From a virus: DNA of 64,000 bases. Shown in pieces: positions 51,020-58,311 of this stretch. Under the pieces are notes generated by a model. The model searched no databases, was not told where the DNA came from, and saw only the letters and a program-made list of their open reading frames with translations. The stretch lies in the IMG/VR virus record IMGVR_UViG_3300037843_000261, positions 1-64,000 of that record; one strand, given 5' to 3'. Each line of letters opens with the position of its first letter. Within the stretch, counting starts at the first letter, position 1. The translations under genes were made by a program, and so were the position numbers.

Positions 51020-51130
51020 TGGGTTGCTGGCTGAATAAGCCACGACCTCGATGTGCAAGCAGGCCATGCCCTGACGAGGGATGTATCTGGCATCGGGGTA
51101 CAGGAAGCGTCCTGTCCAAGCGCCCATAGT
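51020..51130 (+). ncRNA. Second structured non-tRNA segment
   Basis: About 110 nt between tRNA-Leu(CAA) and tRNA-Ser(GCU). Visible helices include GGCT-GAATA-AGCC and CAGGA-AGCG-TCCTG, and TGGG/CCCA near the ends. No tRNA arms. No similarity to 50043-50129 that I can see. Confidence 0.35.
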
Positions 51131-51134
51131 TTTT

Positions 51135-51226
51135 GGAGAGGTGGGGGAGTGGCTTAACCCAGCAGTTTGCTAAACTGCCGACCCCCGTAAGGGGGTCCGC
51201 TGGTTCAAATCCAGTCCTCTCCGCCA
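51135..51226 (+). tRNA. tRNA-Ser (GCU)
   Basis: Acceptor GGAGAGG/CCTCTCC, anticodon stem GCAGT/ACTGC with loop TTGCTAA, long variable arm (CCCCCGTAAGGGGG), discriminator G, encoded CCA. Confidence 0.88.
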
Positions 51227-51231
51227 TTTTC

Positions 51232-51319
51232 GGAAGGCGCTGCGGAATGGTCTGTAACCGGCTTTGAATACCGGGGCGTGGATAAAACCACGGGGGTTCG
51301 ATTCCCCAGCTTTCCTCCA
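51232..51319 (+). tRNA. tRNA-Ser (UGA)
   Basis: Acceptor GGAAGGC/GCTTTCC with one G-U, anticodon loop TTTGAAT in stem CCGGC/ACCGG (C-A mismatch next to the loop), long variable arm, encoded CCA. Confidence 0.8.
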
Positions 51320-51326
51320 TTTTTAC

Positions 51327-51415
51327 GGTGAGATGAGCGGAATTGGCATCGCCCCCCGTTGGAAGCGGGGCTTGGGGTAATACCCATGGGAGTTCGAGTC
51401 TCCCTCTCACCGCCA
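51327..51415 (+). tRNA. tRNA-Ser (GGA)
   Basis: Acceptor GGTGAGA/TCTCACC, anticodon stem CCCCG/CGGGG with loop TTGGAAG, long variable arm, discriminator G, encoded CCA. Confidence 0.86.
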
Positions 51416-51421
51416 AGTCCC

Positions 51422-51507
51422 GGAGGATGCCACGGAATGGTCCGTAACCGGTCTCGAAAACCGGGGCAGGGCAAACCCTGGGGGTTCGATTCCTCCTTCC
51501 TCCGCCA
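51422..51507 (+). tRNA. tRNA-Ser (CGA)
   Basis: Acceptor GGAGGAT/TTCCTCC (last pair T-T), anticodon stem CCGGT/ACCGG with loop CTCGAAA, long variable arm, discriminator G, encoded CCA. Confidence 0.83.
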
Positions 51508-51521
51508 AAATCCCTGAAAAC

Positions 51522-51556
51522 AAAAGGGGGGAACCACTGCTGGCTCCCCCCTTTTT
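51522..51556. terminator. Bidirectional terminator between tRNA array and vault gene
   Basis: AAAAGGGGGG (51522-51531) and CCCCCCTTTTT (51546-51556) with AACC/GGCT partly extending the stem. It works in both directions, between the plus-strand tRNAs and the minus-strand gene ending at 51576. Confidence 0.75.
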
Positions 51557-51575
51557 CCTTCTGTTCCCGGTCCTG

Positions 51576-54008
51576 TTACTTGGGCAGTGTCTTCTTGCGG
51601 CTACTGATGTTCGCCAGGATCGTCTCGAAGCCCGTGCCGCTGAAGACCCGTTCCAGCGTCGTGCCCAGGCCGAGCTGCTCGTTGATCGCCAGCGGGGCGA
51701 CAGCCGTGGCCAGCTTGGTTGCGAACTCCGTCTGGCCGAGCGTGTTCATGGCCTCGATCAGGTCGGGGACGATGGCGGCCATGCGCCTCTCGAAGAAGAC
51801 GACCCGCTCCCGCTCCAGGATGATGTCGTAGTCGTTCTCCGCCTTTCGCCGGGCGAACACGGAGGCTTGGATGGCGTCCCGCTGTTTCTCAGCCTCGATT
51901 TCCGCTTCCCGTTCCCGGACCGCCTGCTTGATGTTGAACTCCAACTGAGTCATGGCGGTTTCGGCTACAGCGGCGGACAACTCCCGGTTGAGTTTCTCCT
52001 TGGCTGTCCTTGCCTGAGTTTCGAGTTCGGAAATCTCAGTCTGGATAGCCGTGCTGCGGCGGACGTTCTCAAGCTTCTGCTCGTCCATGGACAGCTTGAT
52101 GGTCGATTCCACCGCTGCGATTTGTCCCTCGCTCAACAGGTTGGCGATTTCGGCGTCTGCGATTTGCGCTCCGAGTACCTCAACGTCGTAGACCTCCATG
52201 CCGTTTTCCGGGAACAGACGGAACCGGCGCTTGTCCGCATCCTTGGTGCCAAGCACAATGTCCCGGACCAAAGTAGCGGTGTCCTGCATGACTTCCCGGA
52301 TGCCCTGCTTGTGCAGTTGACCCTTGAGCAGGGAGCGCATGTGGTCGCACAGGTACTTCACGTAGTTCTCCACGGAGAACCACTTGTCCTGATACTCCCG
52401 CAGGAAGTTGACTCGGTAGGACAGCCGCAGTTCGACATGCACCAAGTCCTTGGTTTCGACCCGCACGATGTCACTGACCAAGTTGTTGTCGATGCGCAGG
52501 TACACGTCACGAATCAACTTGTCGGTGGTCTTCGGCTTGCCGGTACTCAGTTCGATGATTTCGAGTGTTTCGTCGTACTCAAGCAGCACGGTTGCCGGAC
52601 CCACAACTACCCGGCGATTACCGGACTTGTCCACGACTTGCACTGCCCAGCCGGTCCAGACGTTGATGCTGGGGATACCATCGTACTTGGTGTTGAGCGT
52701 CAGCATGGGCGGAGGCGTGTAGCTCGTGCCCCGGCGCATGGTGTCGCCGCCGTAGCTCTTGTTTCCCTGTGTGCCCCGGTTGATGCTGCGGCTGGCATCC
52801 GCTGCCGCCGACAGGAGTGCAGACTCGGCAAGATAGGAAGCGGAGTTCTCAGACAAGGACCGCAGTTGGGCGTTGAAAGCGGCAGCTTCCTCGTTGCCGG
52901 GGTACCACAGCCGGACCTTGCGGTCATCCAACACACGGCGGACGATGACCTGATTGCGGGGGTCGGGGAGGAAAATCTGCGGTCCGGTGACCGTCTTGAT
53001 TTCTCCTGCCGCCTTGTCAAGGACGTAGCGGCCTTCACCCTTGGGGATGGTGACGCCGTAATAGCGCTGGCGCTTGAATCCCTTGCCGGGGTCGTCGTAT
53101 TCAATGAGGGCGTGCTCCGGGCGGGGGTAATAGATACGCTGTTCCTTGCCCGTGGGGAAGAGTTCGTCACCAGTATTGTGCTTGGTGCCGTCCTCATCCT
53201 CGTAATCGGCGATGACTTTGATATACAAGCCCATCTGGTCGTTCAATTCGATGGCCTTGAATTTGAAGCTGCCTCGCTGATTATCGCCGTCATCGCTCTT
53301 GCGGACAAAGCGCTCGGTTGCCTCGGGGAATACGACCTGCGGTCCCCGCTCGTAGCGCTTCTTGCCGTCTTCGTCCAAGAGGATGCAGTATTCCAGCAAC
53401 TCCAACGTGAGAGCTTCCCGCACGTAGGCATTGTTGTTGTTGCCGTCCGGCAGAACCTCGAATCCGGTCTTCGGGATGAAGAAGGATACGTCGGTACCCT
53501 TGATGACGATTTGCTGACCGGGGGTGAGGTCTTTGCCGGTGGACTTGAGGAACGTCGGGCAGTTCTTGTTTGCCTGCTCGGCATTGTAGACCCGAACCAC
53601 GAGGTACTGATTGGAACGCAGGTGGTGACCCGAGATGGCTTGGGCTACCTGTCCGGGCCAGAGCGGCATGGTCGCCGGACCGAGGATGTTAATCTTGCGT
53701 CCGACTTCCAAACTGATGGGATTATTGCTTCCCGCCTTGGGGAAAGTCAACTCTCCCTTGTTGTCGATGGCGGGATTTTCGAGAACCAAGTAGTGTCCCT
53801 CGGGGACCAGCGGGTTTTGCTTGATGGCTTCGGTAAGCTGGACTTGGGTGAAGGTGTCGGTTTCCTTGTTGTAGGTGACCGGGCGGTCGTTGCCTGACAA
53901 AGCGAGGACATACGGCCCGGCATAGACCGAGACAGTGCCCTTTGTGGCGTCCTGAATGAAGGCATACTGGTTTTGGGCAAGCACCAGTTGACCCTGAATC
54001 TCTGGCAT
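51576..54008 (-). CDS. Major vault protein (MVP) homologue
   Basis: An 810-residue protein, close to the roughly 860 of eukaryotic MVP, behind GGAGGAATC. Residues about 1-390 are vault repeats (GPQVVFPEATERFV, FKAIELNDQMGLYIKVIADY, EDEDGTKHNTGDELFPTGKE, TGPQIFLPDPRNQVIVRRVL). Residues about 455-640 match the MVP shoulder/SPFH-like domain (LLEYDETLEIIELSTGKPKT, RVETKDLVHVELRLSYRVNF, FSVENYVKYLCDHMRSLLKG, LFPENGMEVYDVEVLGAQIA). Residues 640-760 are a long cap-helix coiled coil, then a Gly-rich cap-like end. In eukaryotes 78 copies form the vault shell; assembly here is inferred from the full-length architecture. It could also be a membrane-scaffold relative of the SPFH group. Confidence 0.85.
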   Translation of the reverse strand: MPEIQGQLVLAQNQYAFIQDATKGTVSVYAGPYVLALSGNDRPVTYNKETDTFTQVQLTEAIKQNPLVPEGHYLVLENPAIDNKGELTFPKAGSNNPISLEVGRKINILGPATMPLWPGQVAQAISGHHLRSNQYLVVRVYNAEQANKNCPTFLKSTGKDLTPGQQIVIKGTDVSFFIPKTGFEVLPDGNNNNAYVREALTLELLEYCILLDEDGKKRYERGPQVVFPEATERFVRKSDDGDNQRGSFKFKAIELNDQMGLYIKVIADYEDEDGTKHNTGDELFPTGKEQRIYYPRPEHALIEYDDPGKGFKRQRYYGVTIPKGEGRYVLDKAAGEIKTVTGPQIFLPDPRNQVIVRRVLDDRKVRLWYPGNEEAAAFNAQLRSLSENSASYLAESALLSAAADASRSINRGTQGNKSYGGDTMRRGTSYTPPPMLTLNTKYDGIPSINVWTGWAVQVVDKSGNRRVVVGPATVLLEYDETLEIIELSTGKPKTTDKLIRDVYLRIDNNLVSDIVRVETKDLVHVELRLSYRVNFLREYQDKWFSVENYVKYLCDHMRSLLKGQLHKQGIREVMQDTATLVRDIVLGTKDADKRRFRLFPENGMEVYDVEVLGAQIADAEIANLLSEGQIAAVESTIKLSMDEQKLENVRRSTAIQTEISELETQARTAKEKLNRELSAAVAETAMTQLEFNIKQAVREREAEIEAEKQRDAIQASVFARRKAENDYDIILERERVVFFERRMAAIVPDLIEAMNTLGQTEFATKLATAVAPLAINEQLGLGTTLERVFSGTGFETILANISSRKKTLPK

Positions 54009-54112
54009 GATTCCTCCGCAAGTTTTCTAAAGTAGAGACCCGAGTACAAAGGGTCATCACAAGATGATACTCACTTTTGCGGATTATAACCGGTTTTTCT
54101 TTACGGCGGAGA

Positions 54113-54121
54113 TGGTATTAT
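54113..54121 (+). promoter_or_regulatory. Extended -10 of leaderless gene
   Basis: TGGTATTAT ends 5 bp before ATG 54127. No ribosome site fits. Transcription would start at or beside the ATG. Confidence 0.55.
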
Positions 54122-54126
54122 GGGGT

Positions 54127-54333
54127 ATGGTTCCTACACACGATGACATGTTCCGGTATCTCGATAGTCTCAAAAGCCACGGGCAGAGCGTTCACGATAA
54201 AGACTCTCGTAAGTTGGCGACGATGTTTGCCACTACCCTACATTACCCACCAATGTATACGGATGCCCAAATCGTCGCTTATGCGCAATGGGCGGATGAG
54301 TGGAAAGAACAGACCAGAGTCGGCTGCGTTTGA
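54127..54333 (+). CDS. Hypothetical small protein
   Basis: A 68-residue protein (MVPTHDDMFRYLDSLKSHGQ). I use ATG 54127 because of the leaderless promoter; ATG 54112 (behind GGCGGAG) is possible. Helical, unknown family. Divergent from the MVP gene. Confidence 0.6.
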   Translation: MVPTHDDMFRYLDSLKSHGQSVHDKDSRKLATMFATTLHYPPMYTDAQIVAYAQWADEWKEQTRVGCV

Positions 54334-54345
54334 CGTATTATCGCT

Positions 54346-54474
54346 ATGTGGAGGGATGCCCGCTGCACTCTTAACAAGCCCCTGTGGATGGTCATTCCAC
54401 CCGAGGGCGTCCACATTTCCTGTCCTGTGCATCCGGGCGGTCATCACATTTTTGGTTCGCCAATAATGTGGTAA
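54346..54474 (+). CDS. Small His/Cys protein (42 aa), leaderless
   Basis: The frame is MWRDARCTLNKPLWMVIPPE, then GVHISCPVHPGGHHIFGSPI and MW. CPVHPGGHH could bind a metal. GTATTAT ends 4 bp before ATG, with no ribosome site. The sequence resembles short conserved phage proteins with PPEGVHxxCPVHPxGH. Confidence 0.6.
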   Translation: MWRDARCTLNKPLWMVIPPEGVHISCPVHPGGHHIFGSPIMW

Positions 54475-54478
54475 AAAC

Positions 54479-54487
54479 TGGTATTAT
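54479..54487 (+). promoter_or_regulatory. Extended -10 of leaderless NUDIX gene
   Basis: TGGTATTAT ends 5 bp before ATG 54493, the same geometry as at 54113. Confidence 0.55.
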
Positions 54488-54492
54488 GTACC

Positions 54493-55026
54493 ATGGGCTT
54501 AACCACAGAGTTGGACTTTTCCATCAAGCGTACCAACAACTTGATTGGTGAACTGCAAGAGTTGGTCACAAAGAAGTGGTATGTCGTCGGCTATATGTTC
54601 AGCCCCGATTTCTCCAAGATTGTTCTCATTCGCAAAAACCGGCCATCATGGCAATATGGGTTGCTCAACGGAGTGGGCGGGAAGGTAGAGAAAGATGAAG
54701 ACCCCCTCGGTGCCATGAGCCGGGAATTTTTCGAGGAGACAGGGGTTTGGCACACCGATTGGAAAACCATCTGCACCTTGGACTTCCCCGAAGCACGAGT
54801 GTGGTTCTTCTGGACCGTCAGTCCCGCCTATGACAAGGTAGCAACTCAAACTGATGAAACCGTGGGCATCCACGTGGTACGGGACCTACAAGACTACACC
54901 GACTTAGTTCACAACGCCAACTGGATTATCGCCATGGCACTCTCATTCCAGCGGGGCGAGCGGGCAGACAGCTTTAACGTTAAGGAGATTTATAATGTTC
55001 GACCGGATGGGGAAGTTTCCTCCTGA
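54493..55026 (+). CDS. NUDIX hydrolase
   Basis: A 177-residue protein. The NUDIX box GGKVEKDEDPLGAMSREF then FEETGV fits GX5EX7REUXEEXGU completely, so it should hydrolyse a nucleoside diphosphate derivative. The preceding SKIVLIRKNRPSWQYGLLNG is typical. The substrate (oxidised dNTP, NAD-like or capped RNA) cannot be told. With many ART enzymes in this phage, an ADP-ribose or NAD product is a reasonable idea. Leaderless start. Confidence 0.87.
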   Translation: MGLTTELDFSIKRTNNLIGELQELVTKKWYVVGYMFSPDFSKIVLIRKNRPSWQYGLLNGVGGKVEKDEDPLGAMSREFFEETGVWHTDWKTICTLDFPEARVWFFWTVSPAYDKVATQTDETVGIHVVRDLQDYTDLVHNANWIIAMALSFQRGERADSFNVKEIYNVRPDGEVSS

Positions 55027-55867
55027 GTATCGGGAGACGAAGTACATGCTGGAACCCCTGCACGTCGGAGTTAGCCGTGTGTTTGTACAGGGTGATGAAG
55101 AGAATGACCGGCTTATTGAAGACCTCAACAAAATGCCGCAGGTCAAGAACACCCTGAAATTGCATACCCGGTTGGAACACACCATGCGAGCCATGGTGAT
55201 GAACCTGACGGCGTGGATTCTCCGGGATAGCAACAAACATGAGACCGGAACCAAAACGGTCACAGAAACTCTGGCGCTGCCAGAGACGTGGTGGGATATG
55301 TTGAAACAACATCCGAAGTTCCCCAAGTGGTTTGTCAAACGGTATCCACCCAAGGTTATCACCAAGAGCTTTGATTTCACGGTGAATTTTGAGAAGGAAG
55401 TTCGGGTGTGTCCGCACGCCGATATAGAATTCCGGGACCCTATGCACATGTACTTCATGGCCTTTGAAACGCCCTCGGGTCCACTAAAAATTCCCCCGGA
55501 GGCGGTTGCTGCGGACGGCTTCATTCACGTTGAAGTCTACGGAGACACTACCTGCGACCAGAAACGGCACCTACAGGGATTCAGCGGCGAGATGGTCATC
55601 TACCCGACCTTCAATCGTGCCCGAGTCAAGATTCTTCTTGAACATGCTGATAAGGCAATCCGTTGGTTGAACTCCCAGTCTGACCTTCACTATGAAATCG
55701 TGATGCCCGATGCGGTGAAGGCGAAGAAGGAAAAAGAAACCTTTCCCATACATGACGGTGTCCCATGTCCCAAGTGCGGTGTAGGAACTGACACCAACGG
55801 GGATGGAGATTGTCTCTTCTGTGGCGGGCATAACATCAGTATGCGAAAGGACTTACTCCCCAAGTAA
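54995..55867 (+). CDS. Hypothetical protein with C-terminal zinc ribbon
   Basis: TTAAGGAGATTTATA precedes ATG; the gene overlaps the NUDIX end by 32 bp. 290 residues. Residues 45-75 are helical (KLHTRLEHTMRAMVMNLTAW). Residues 255-282 hold CPKCGVGTDTNGDGDCLFCG, a zinc ribbon. The middle (beta-rich, FDFTVNFEKEVRVCPHADIE) is unrecognised. Confidence 0.7.
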   Translation: MFDRMGKFPPEYRETKYMLEPLHVGVSRVFVQGDEENDRLIEDLNKMPQVKNTLKLHTRLEHTMRAMVMNLTAWILRDSNKHETGTKTVTETLALPETWWDMLKQHPKFPKWFVKRYPPKVITKSFDFTVNFEKEVRVCPHADIEFRDPMHMYFMAFETPSGPLKIPPEAVAADGFIHVEVYGDTTCDQKRHLQGFSGEMVIYPTFNRARVKILLEHADKAIRWLNSQSDLHYEIVMPDAVKAKKEKETFPIHDGVPCPKCGVGTDTNGDGDCLFCGGHNISMRKDLLPK

Positions 55868-55908
55868 GTGAACGACGACTCGCCAGATAAGTAGGCGAAC
55901 GGTGACAT

Positions 55909-56226
55909 ATGAAAAATATCAAGGTCAAAGAGTTAATTGAACGTCTAAAGCGGGTTAACCCCGAGGCGGACTTCCAAGTTATCGCCTTGAACTACCCGCA
56001 GGAATTTACATTCACTTGTAGCGGTGGGGACGGATGCAGCAATAAAGATTGCGACAGCTTTGGTCCAGACATCAGTATGCTCCACCGGGGTGACGGAACT
56101 TATATCCGGGGGCGGGGGGATGAGGTGGAACAACCGAAGACCTACACCCACGATGAGTTTGTAGACAAGATTGCCGCCACGCTGGAGGAAGTAGCCAAAC
56201 AACTACCCACGGAAGAAACGTTTTGA
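55909..56226 (+). CDS. Hypothetical protein
   Basis: A 105-residue acidic protein. The N-terminus (VKELIERLKRVNPEADFQVI) resembles short phage proteins whose first helix reads ELIExLxxxNPxxxV. The Cys cluster CSGGDGCSNKDC may bind a metal. It overlaps thyX by 4 bp. Confidence 0.7.
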   Translation: MKNIKVKELIERLKRVNPEADFQVIALNYPQEFTFTCSGGDGCSNKDCDSFGPDISMLHRGDGTYIRGRGDEVEQPKTYTHDEFVDKIAATLEEVAKQLPTEETF

Positions 56227-56876
56227 TTATCCGACTGGCAGAGGTCCACATTGAGGAAGACTACGACGGCGAGAAGATTCTCCGTCAGATAGAGAAGTAC
56301 GCTCGCAACTGTTACAAGTCCGAAGCCAAGACCACGGACATGGATGGCACGAAGGCGTTCGTGAAGAAACTTCTCCATACCCTCAAACATGAGGGCATTG
56401 CCGACCACCATATGATTACCGTGCGGGTAGTCTGTGACCGGGGCATAAGCCATGAAATAGTCCGGCACCGCATCGCCGCTTATCTGCAAGAGTCTACCCG
56501 CTATTGCGATTATACCAAGGCGGGGCAGATTCAAGTCATCGACATCAAACAGTTCATGACCTCGGCGCAGTTCGATGTCTGGACCTATGCCATGAACGAA
56601 GCGGAAAAAGCTTACAATGAGCTTCGCCGCTTGGGGGCACGCCCGGAGATTGCTCGGTCGGTCCTTCCCAACAGTCTCAAGACCGAAATCATCATGAGCC
56701 TGAACCTCACAAGTTGGCGAAACTTCTTCAAGAAGCGGGCCTGCAACGCCGGGGCGCACGTTCAGATGAAAGAGATTGCTGTACCACTACTCAAGGAGTT
56801 CCAGAGAGTCATTCCCGTGATTTTTGATGACTTGATACCAATAATCATGCCGGAGCGACCAAAGGAGACCAGTTAG
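56223..56876 (+). CDS. thyX: Flavin-dependent thymidylate synthase
   Basis: A 217-residue ThyX: the signature RHRX7S is RHRIAAYLQES followed by TRYCDYTK. VRVVCDRGISHEIVRHR binds FAD/dUMP; RSVLPNSLKTEIIMSLNLTS and WRNFFKKRACNAGAHVQMKE complete the family core. It converts dUMP to dTMP with CH2-THF, FAD and NADPH. A TTG start overlaps the previous stop. With the dCMP deaminase at 57561 it gives a route from dCMP to dTMP. Confidence 0.92.
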   Translation: MIIRLAEVHIEEDYDGEKILRQIEKYARNCYKSEAKTTDMDGTKAFVKKLLHTLKHEGIADHHMITVRVVCDRGISHEIVRHRIAAYLQESTRYCDYTKAGQIQVIDIKQFMTSAQFDVWTYAMNEAEKAYNELRRLGARPEIARSVLPNSLKTEIIMSLNLTSWRNFFKKRACNAGAHVQMKEIAVPLLKEFQRVIPVIFDDLIPIIMPERPKETS

Positions 56877-56929
56877 TCTAAAGACCCCAGCACATTTGAC
56901 TATGCAATCCTTATACAGAAGGTATAGCA

Positions 56930-57583
56930 ATGAATTACCAGAAAATCTACTACCAGCTTATAGATAAAGCTAAGAACAGCCCTCTTGAGCTAAGTAGATA
57001 TTATGAATCTCATCACATAATCCCCCAATCCTTGGGTGGTAGCTCTCGGAAAGACAACTTGGTGTGGCTAACTGGAAAGCAGCACTTCATTGCTCACCGT
57101 CTTCTAGCCAAGTTTACCGAAGGTAGAAACCGATGTAAAATGATTCTGGCTTTGCATAGATTTCTACATAGCAAGAACTGTGAGCTTCATATAAATTCTA
57201 GGGAGTACGAGTATATAAGGCAGCAAGCCGCCATTTCTATAAGTATCCTAAACACAGGCAGAAGGTTTTCTGATAGAGCAAAAGAGAATATGTCCACAGC
57301 ACAGCGGGAAAGATACTCCTCTGTTCCTACTCATTGGAAGGGGCGACATCATAGTGACAAGACCAAAGAGAAAATGCGGGAAGCCCAAGGGGGAGCACGT
57401 AACCCCCAGTTTGGGAAATCTCGGACCAAGGACGAAAAACTCAGAATATCTTCGGCATTAAGGGGAAGAAAATTGTCTCCCGAACAAGTATTAGAAAGAT
57501 GTTCTCGGCGTCATAGTCCTAAAAGCAGAAGAAAGATTAGCCAGAGCATAAAGGAGTGGCATGTTCAACGAAAAATGGGATAG
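56930..57583 (+). CDS. HNH homing endonuclease with NUMOD3 repeats
   Basis: The HNH part (YYESHHIIPQSLGGSSRKDN, LVWLTGKQHFIAHRLLAKFT) is followed by NUMOD3-type repeats (FSDRAKENMSTAQRE, HSDKTKEKMREAQGGARNPQ, LSPEQVLERCSRRHS). It lies between thyX and the dCMP deaminase and overlaps the latter by 23 bp. Confidence 0.86.
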   Translation: MNYQKIYYQLIDKAKNSPLELSRYYESHHIIPQSLGGSSRKDNLVWLTGKQHFIAHRLLAKFTEGRNRCKMILALHRFLHSKNCELHINSREYEYIRQQAAISISILNTGRRFSDRAKENMSTAQRERYSSVPTHWKGRHHSDKTKEKMREAQGGARNPQFGKSRTKDEKLRISSALRGRKLSPEQVLERCSRRHSPKSRRKISQSIKEWHVQRKMG

Positions 57584-58028
57584 GCGATTTTTAGAACTAG
57601 CAGCACACATAGCCTCATGGTCAAAAGATACAAGTACTAAGACGGGGGCGGTAATCGTGCGCCCGAACAAGTCTGTCGTGGGTGTGGGATTCAACGGCTT
57701 TCCGCAGGGAGCCAAGGATGACCCCGAGCTTTACGCTGACCGGACGTACAAATATGACCACGTGGTTCACTGCGAAATCAACGCCCTGCTTTTCGCCAAT
57801 AGACCGGTAAACGGGTGCGTTCTTTACATGTGGCCTTTCATGAGTTGCATCCGTTGTGCCGTGCAGATGGCACAGGCAGGCATCTTCCACTTTGTGGCCC
57901 CCAACCCATCCGCCGACGCTCTGACCCGCTGGACAGCTTCCTTCAATGCTACGAGGAAATTCCTCGGTGAGTGTAACCTCGGCTTGACCGAAATCGGGAT
58001 GGCGGAAGATTATGTGAGGAAACCTTAA
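57561..58028 (+). CDS. dCMP deaminase-like enzyme
   Basis: A 155-residue cytidine/deoxycytidylate deaminase fold: HCEINALLFANR (HxE; catalytic Glu) and FMSCIRCAVQMAQAGI (CxxC zinc site; the usual PC is SC). TKTGAVIVRPNKSVVGVGFN is typical. It deaminates dCMP to dUMP, feeding ThyX. ATG lies inside the HNH gene end. Confidence 0.87.
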   Translation: MFNEKWDRRFLELAAHIASWSKDTSTKTGAVIVRPNKSVVGVGFNGFPQGAKDDPELYADRTYKYDHVVHCEINALLFANRPVNGCVLYMWPFMSCIRCAVQMAQAGIFHFVAPNPSADALTRWTASFNATRKFLGECNLGLTEIGMAEDYVRKP

Positions 58029-58040
58029 CGGAGGTGGGTT

Positions 58041-58280
58041 TTGACTAAAGCGCAAGTGAGACTTAGCGAGATGACTCTCCGAAAGATAGCCTCGGGAGAG
58101 ACGGTGACTATCCGCATAGCCGAGGTTGCGGAGCTTTCCGTATCTTTAGCCCCAGCGCCCGGCAGTCCCCCGCAGCCTCAGACCGCTGGTGAGCGGTTTG
58201 TAGACCAGATATTCGGAAAAGATGGGGGAGACTTCGGTGATTTGTTTTCAAGCCTTTTCGGAAAACACCCACCCAAATAA
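58041..58280 (+). CDS. Hypothetical small protein
   Basis: TTG start behind GGAGGTGGGTT. 79 residues: a basic helical start (KAQVRLSEMTLRKIASGETV) and an acidic, Gly/Phe-rich end (FGDLFSSLFGKHPPK). Unknown. Confidence 0.6.
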   Translation: MTKAQVRLSEMTLRKIASGETVTIRIAEVAELSVSLAPAPGSPPQPQTAGERFVDQIFGKDGGDFGDLFSSLFGKHPPK

Positions 58281-58291
58281 CAGATTTTGGA

Positions 58292-58305
58292 CCCCTTATT
58301 AGGGG
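58292..58305 (+). promoter_or_regulatory. Hairpin covering a ribosome site
   Basis: CCCC-TTATTA-GGGG; the 3' arm is the ribosome site of ATG 58312. Opening the stem would be required for translation. TTATTA in the loop resembles the -10 boxes. Confidence 0.45.
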
Positions 58306-58311
58306 GAAATT

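Noticed and set aside
51020-51130. CTGACGAG near 51072 as a hammerhead ribozyme core
   Set aside because: The partner GAAA and the three helices needed for a hammerhead are not at proper spacing.
50717-51537. Several minus-strand frames across the tRNA array
   Set aside because: They are translations of tRNA complements with the typical Gly-Thr-Glu-Pro-rich look, not genes.
51867-53897. A 676-codon open frame on the plus strand opposite the vault gene
   Set aside because: It is exactly antisense to the MVP coding frame, has no ribosome site or recognisable domain, and arises from the GC-rich codon use of MVP.
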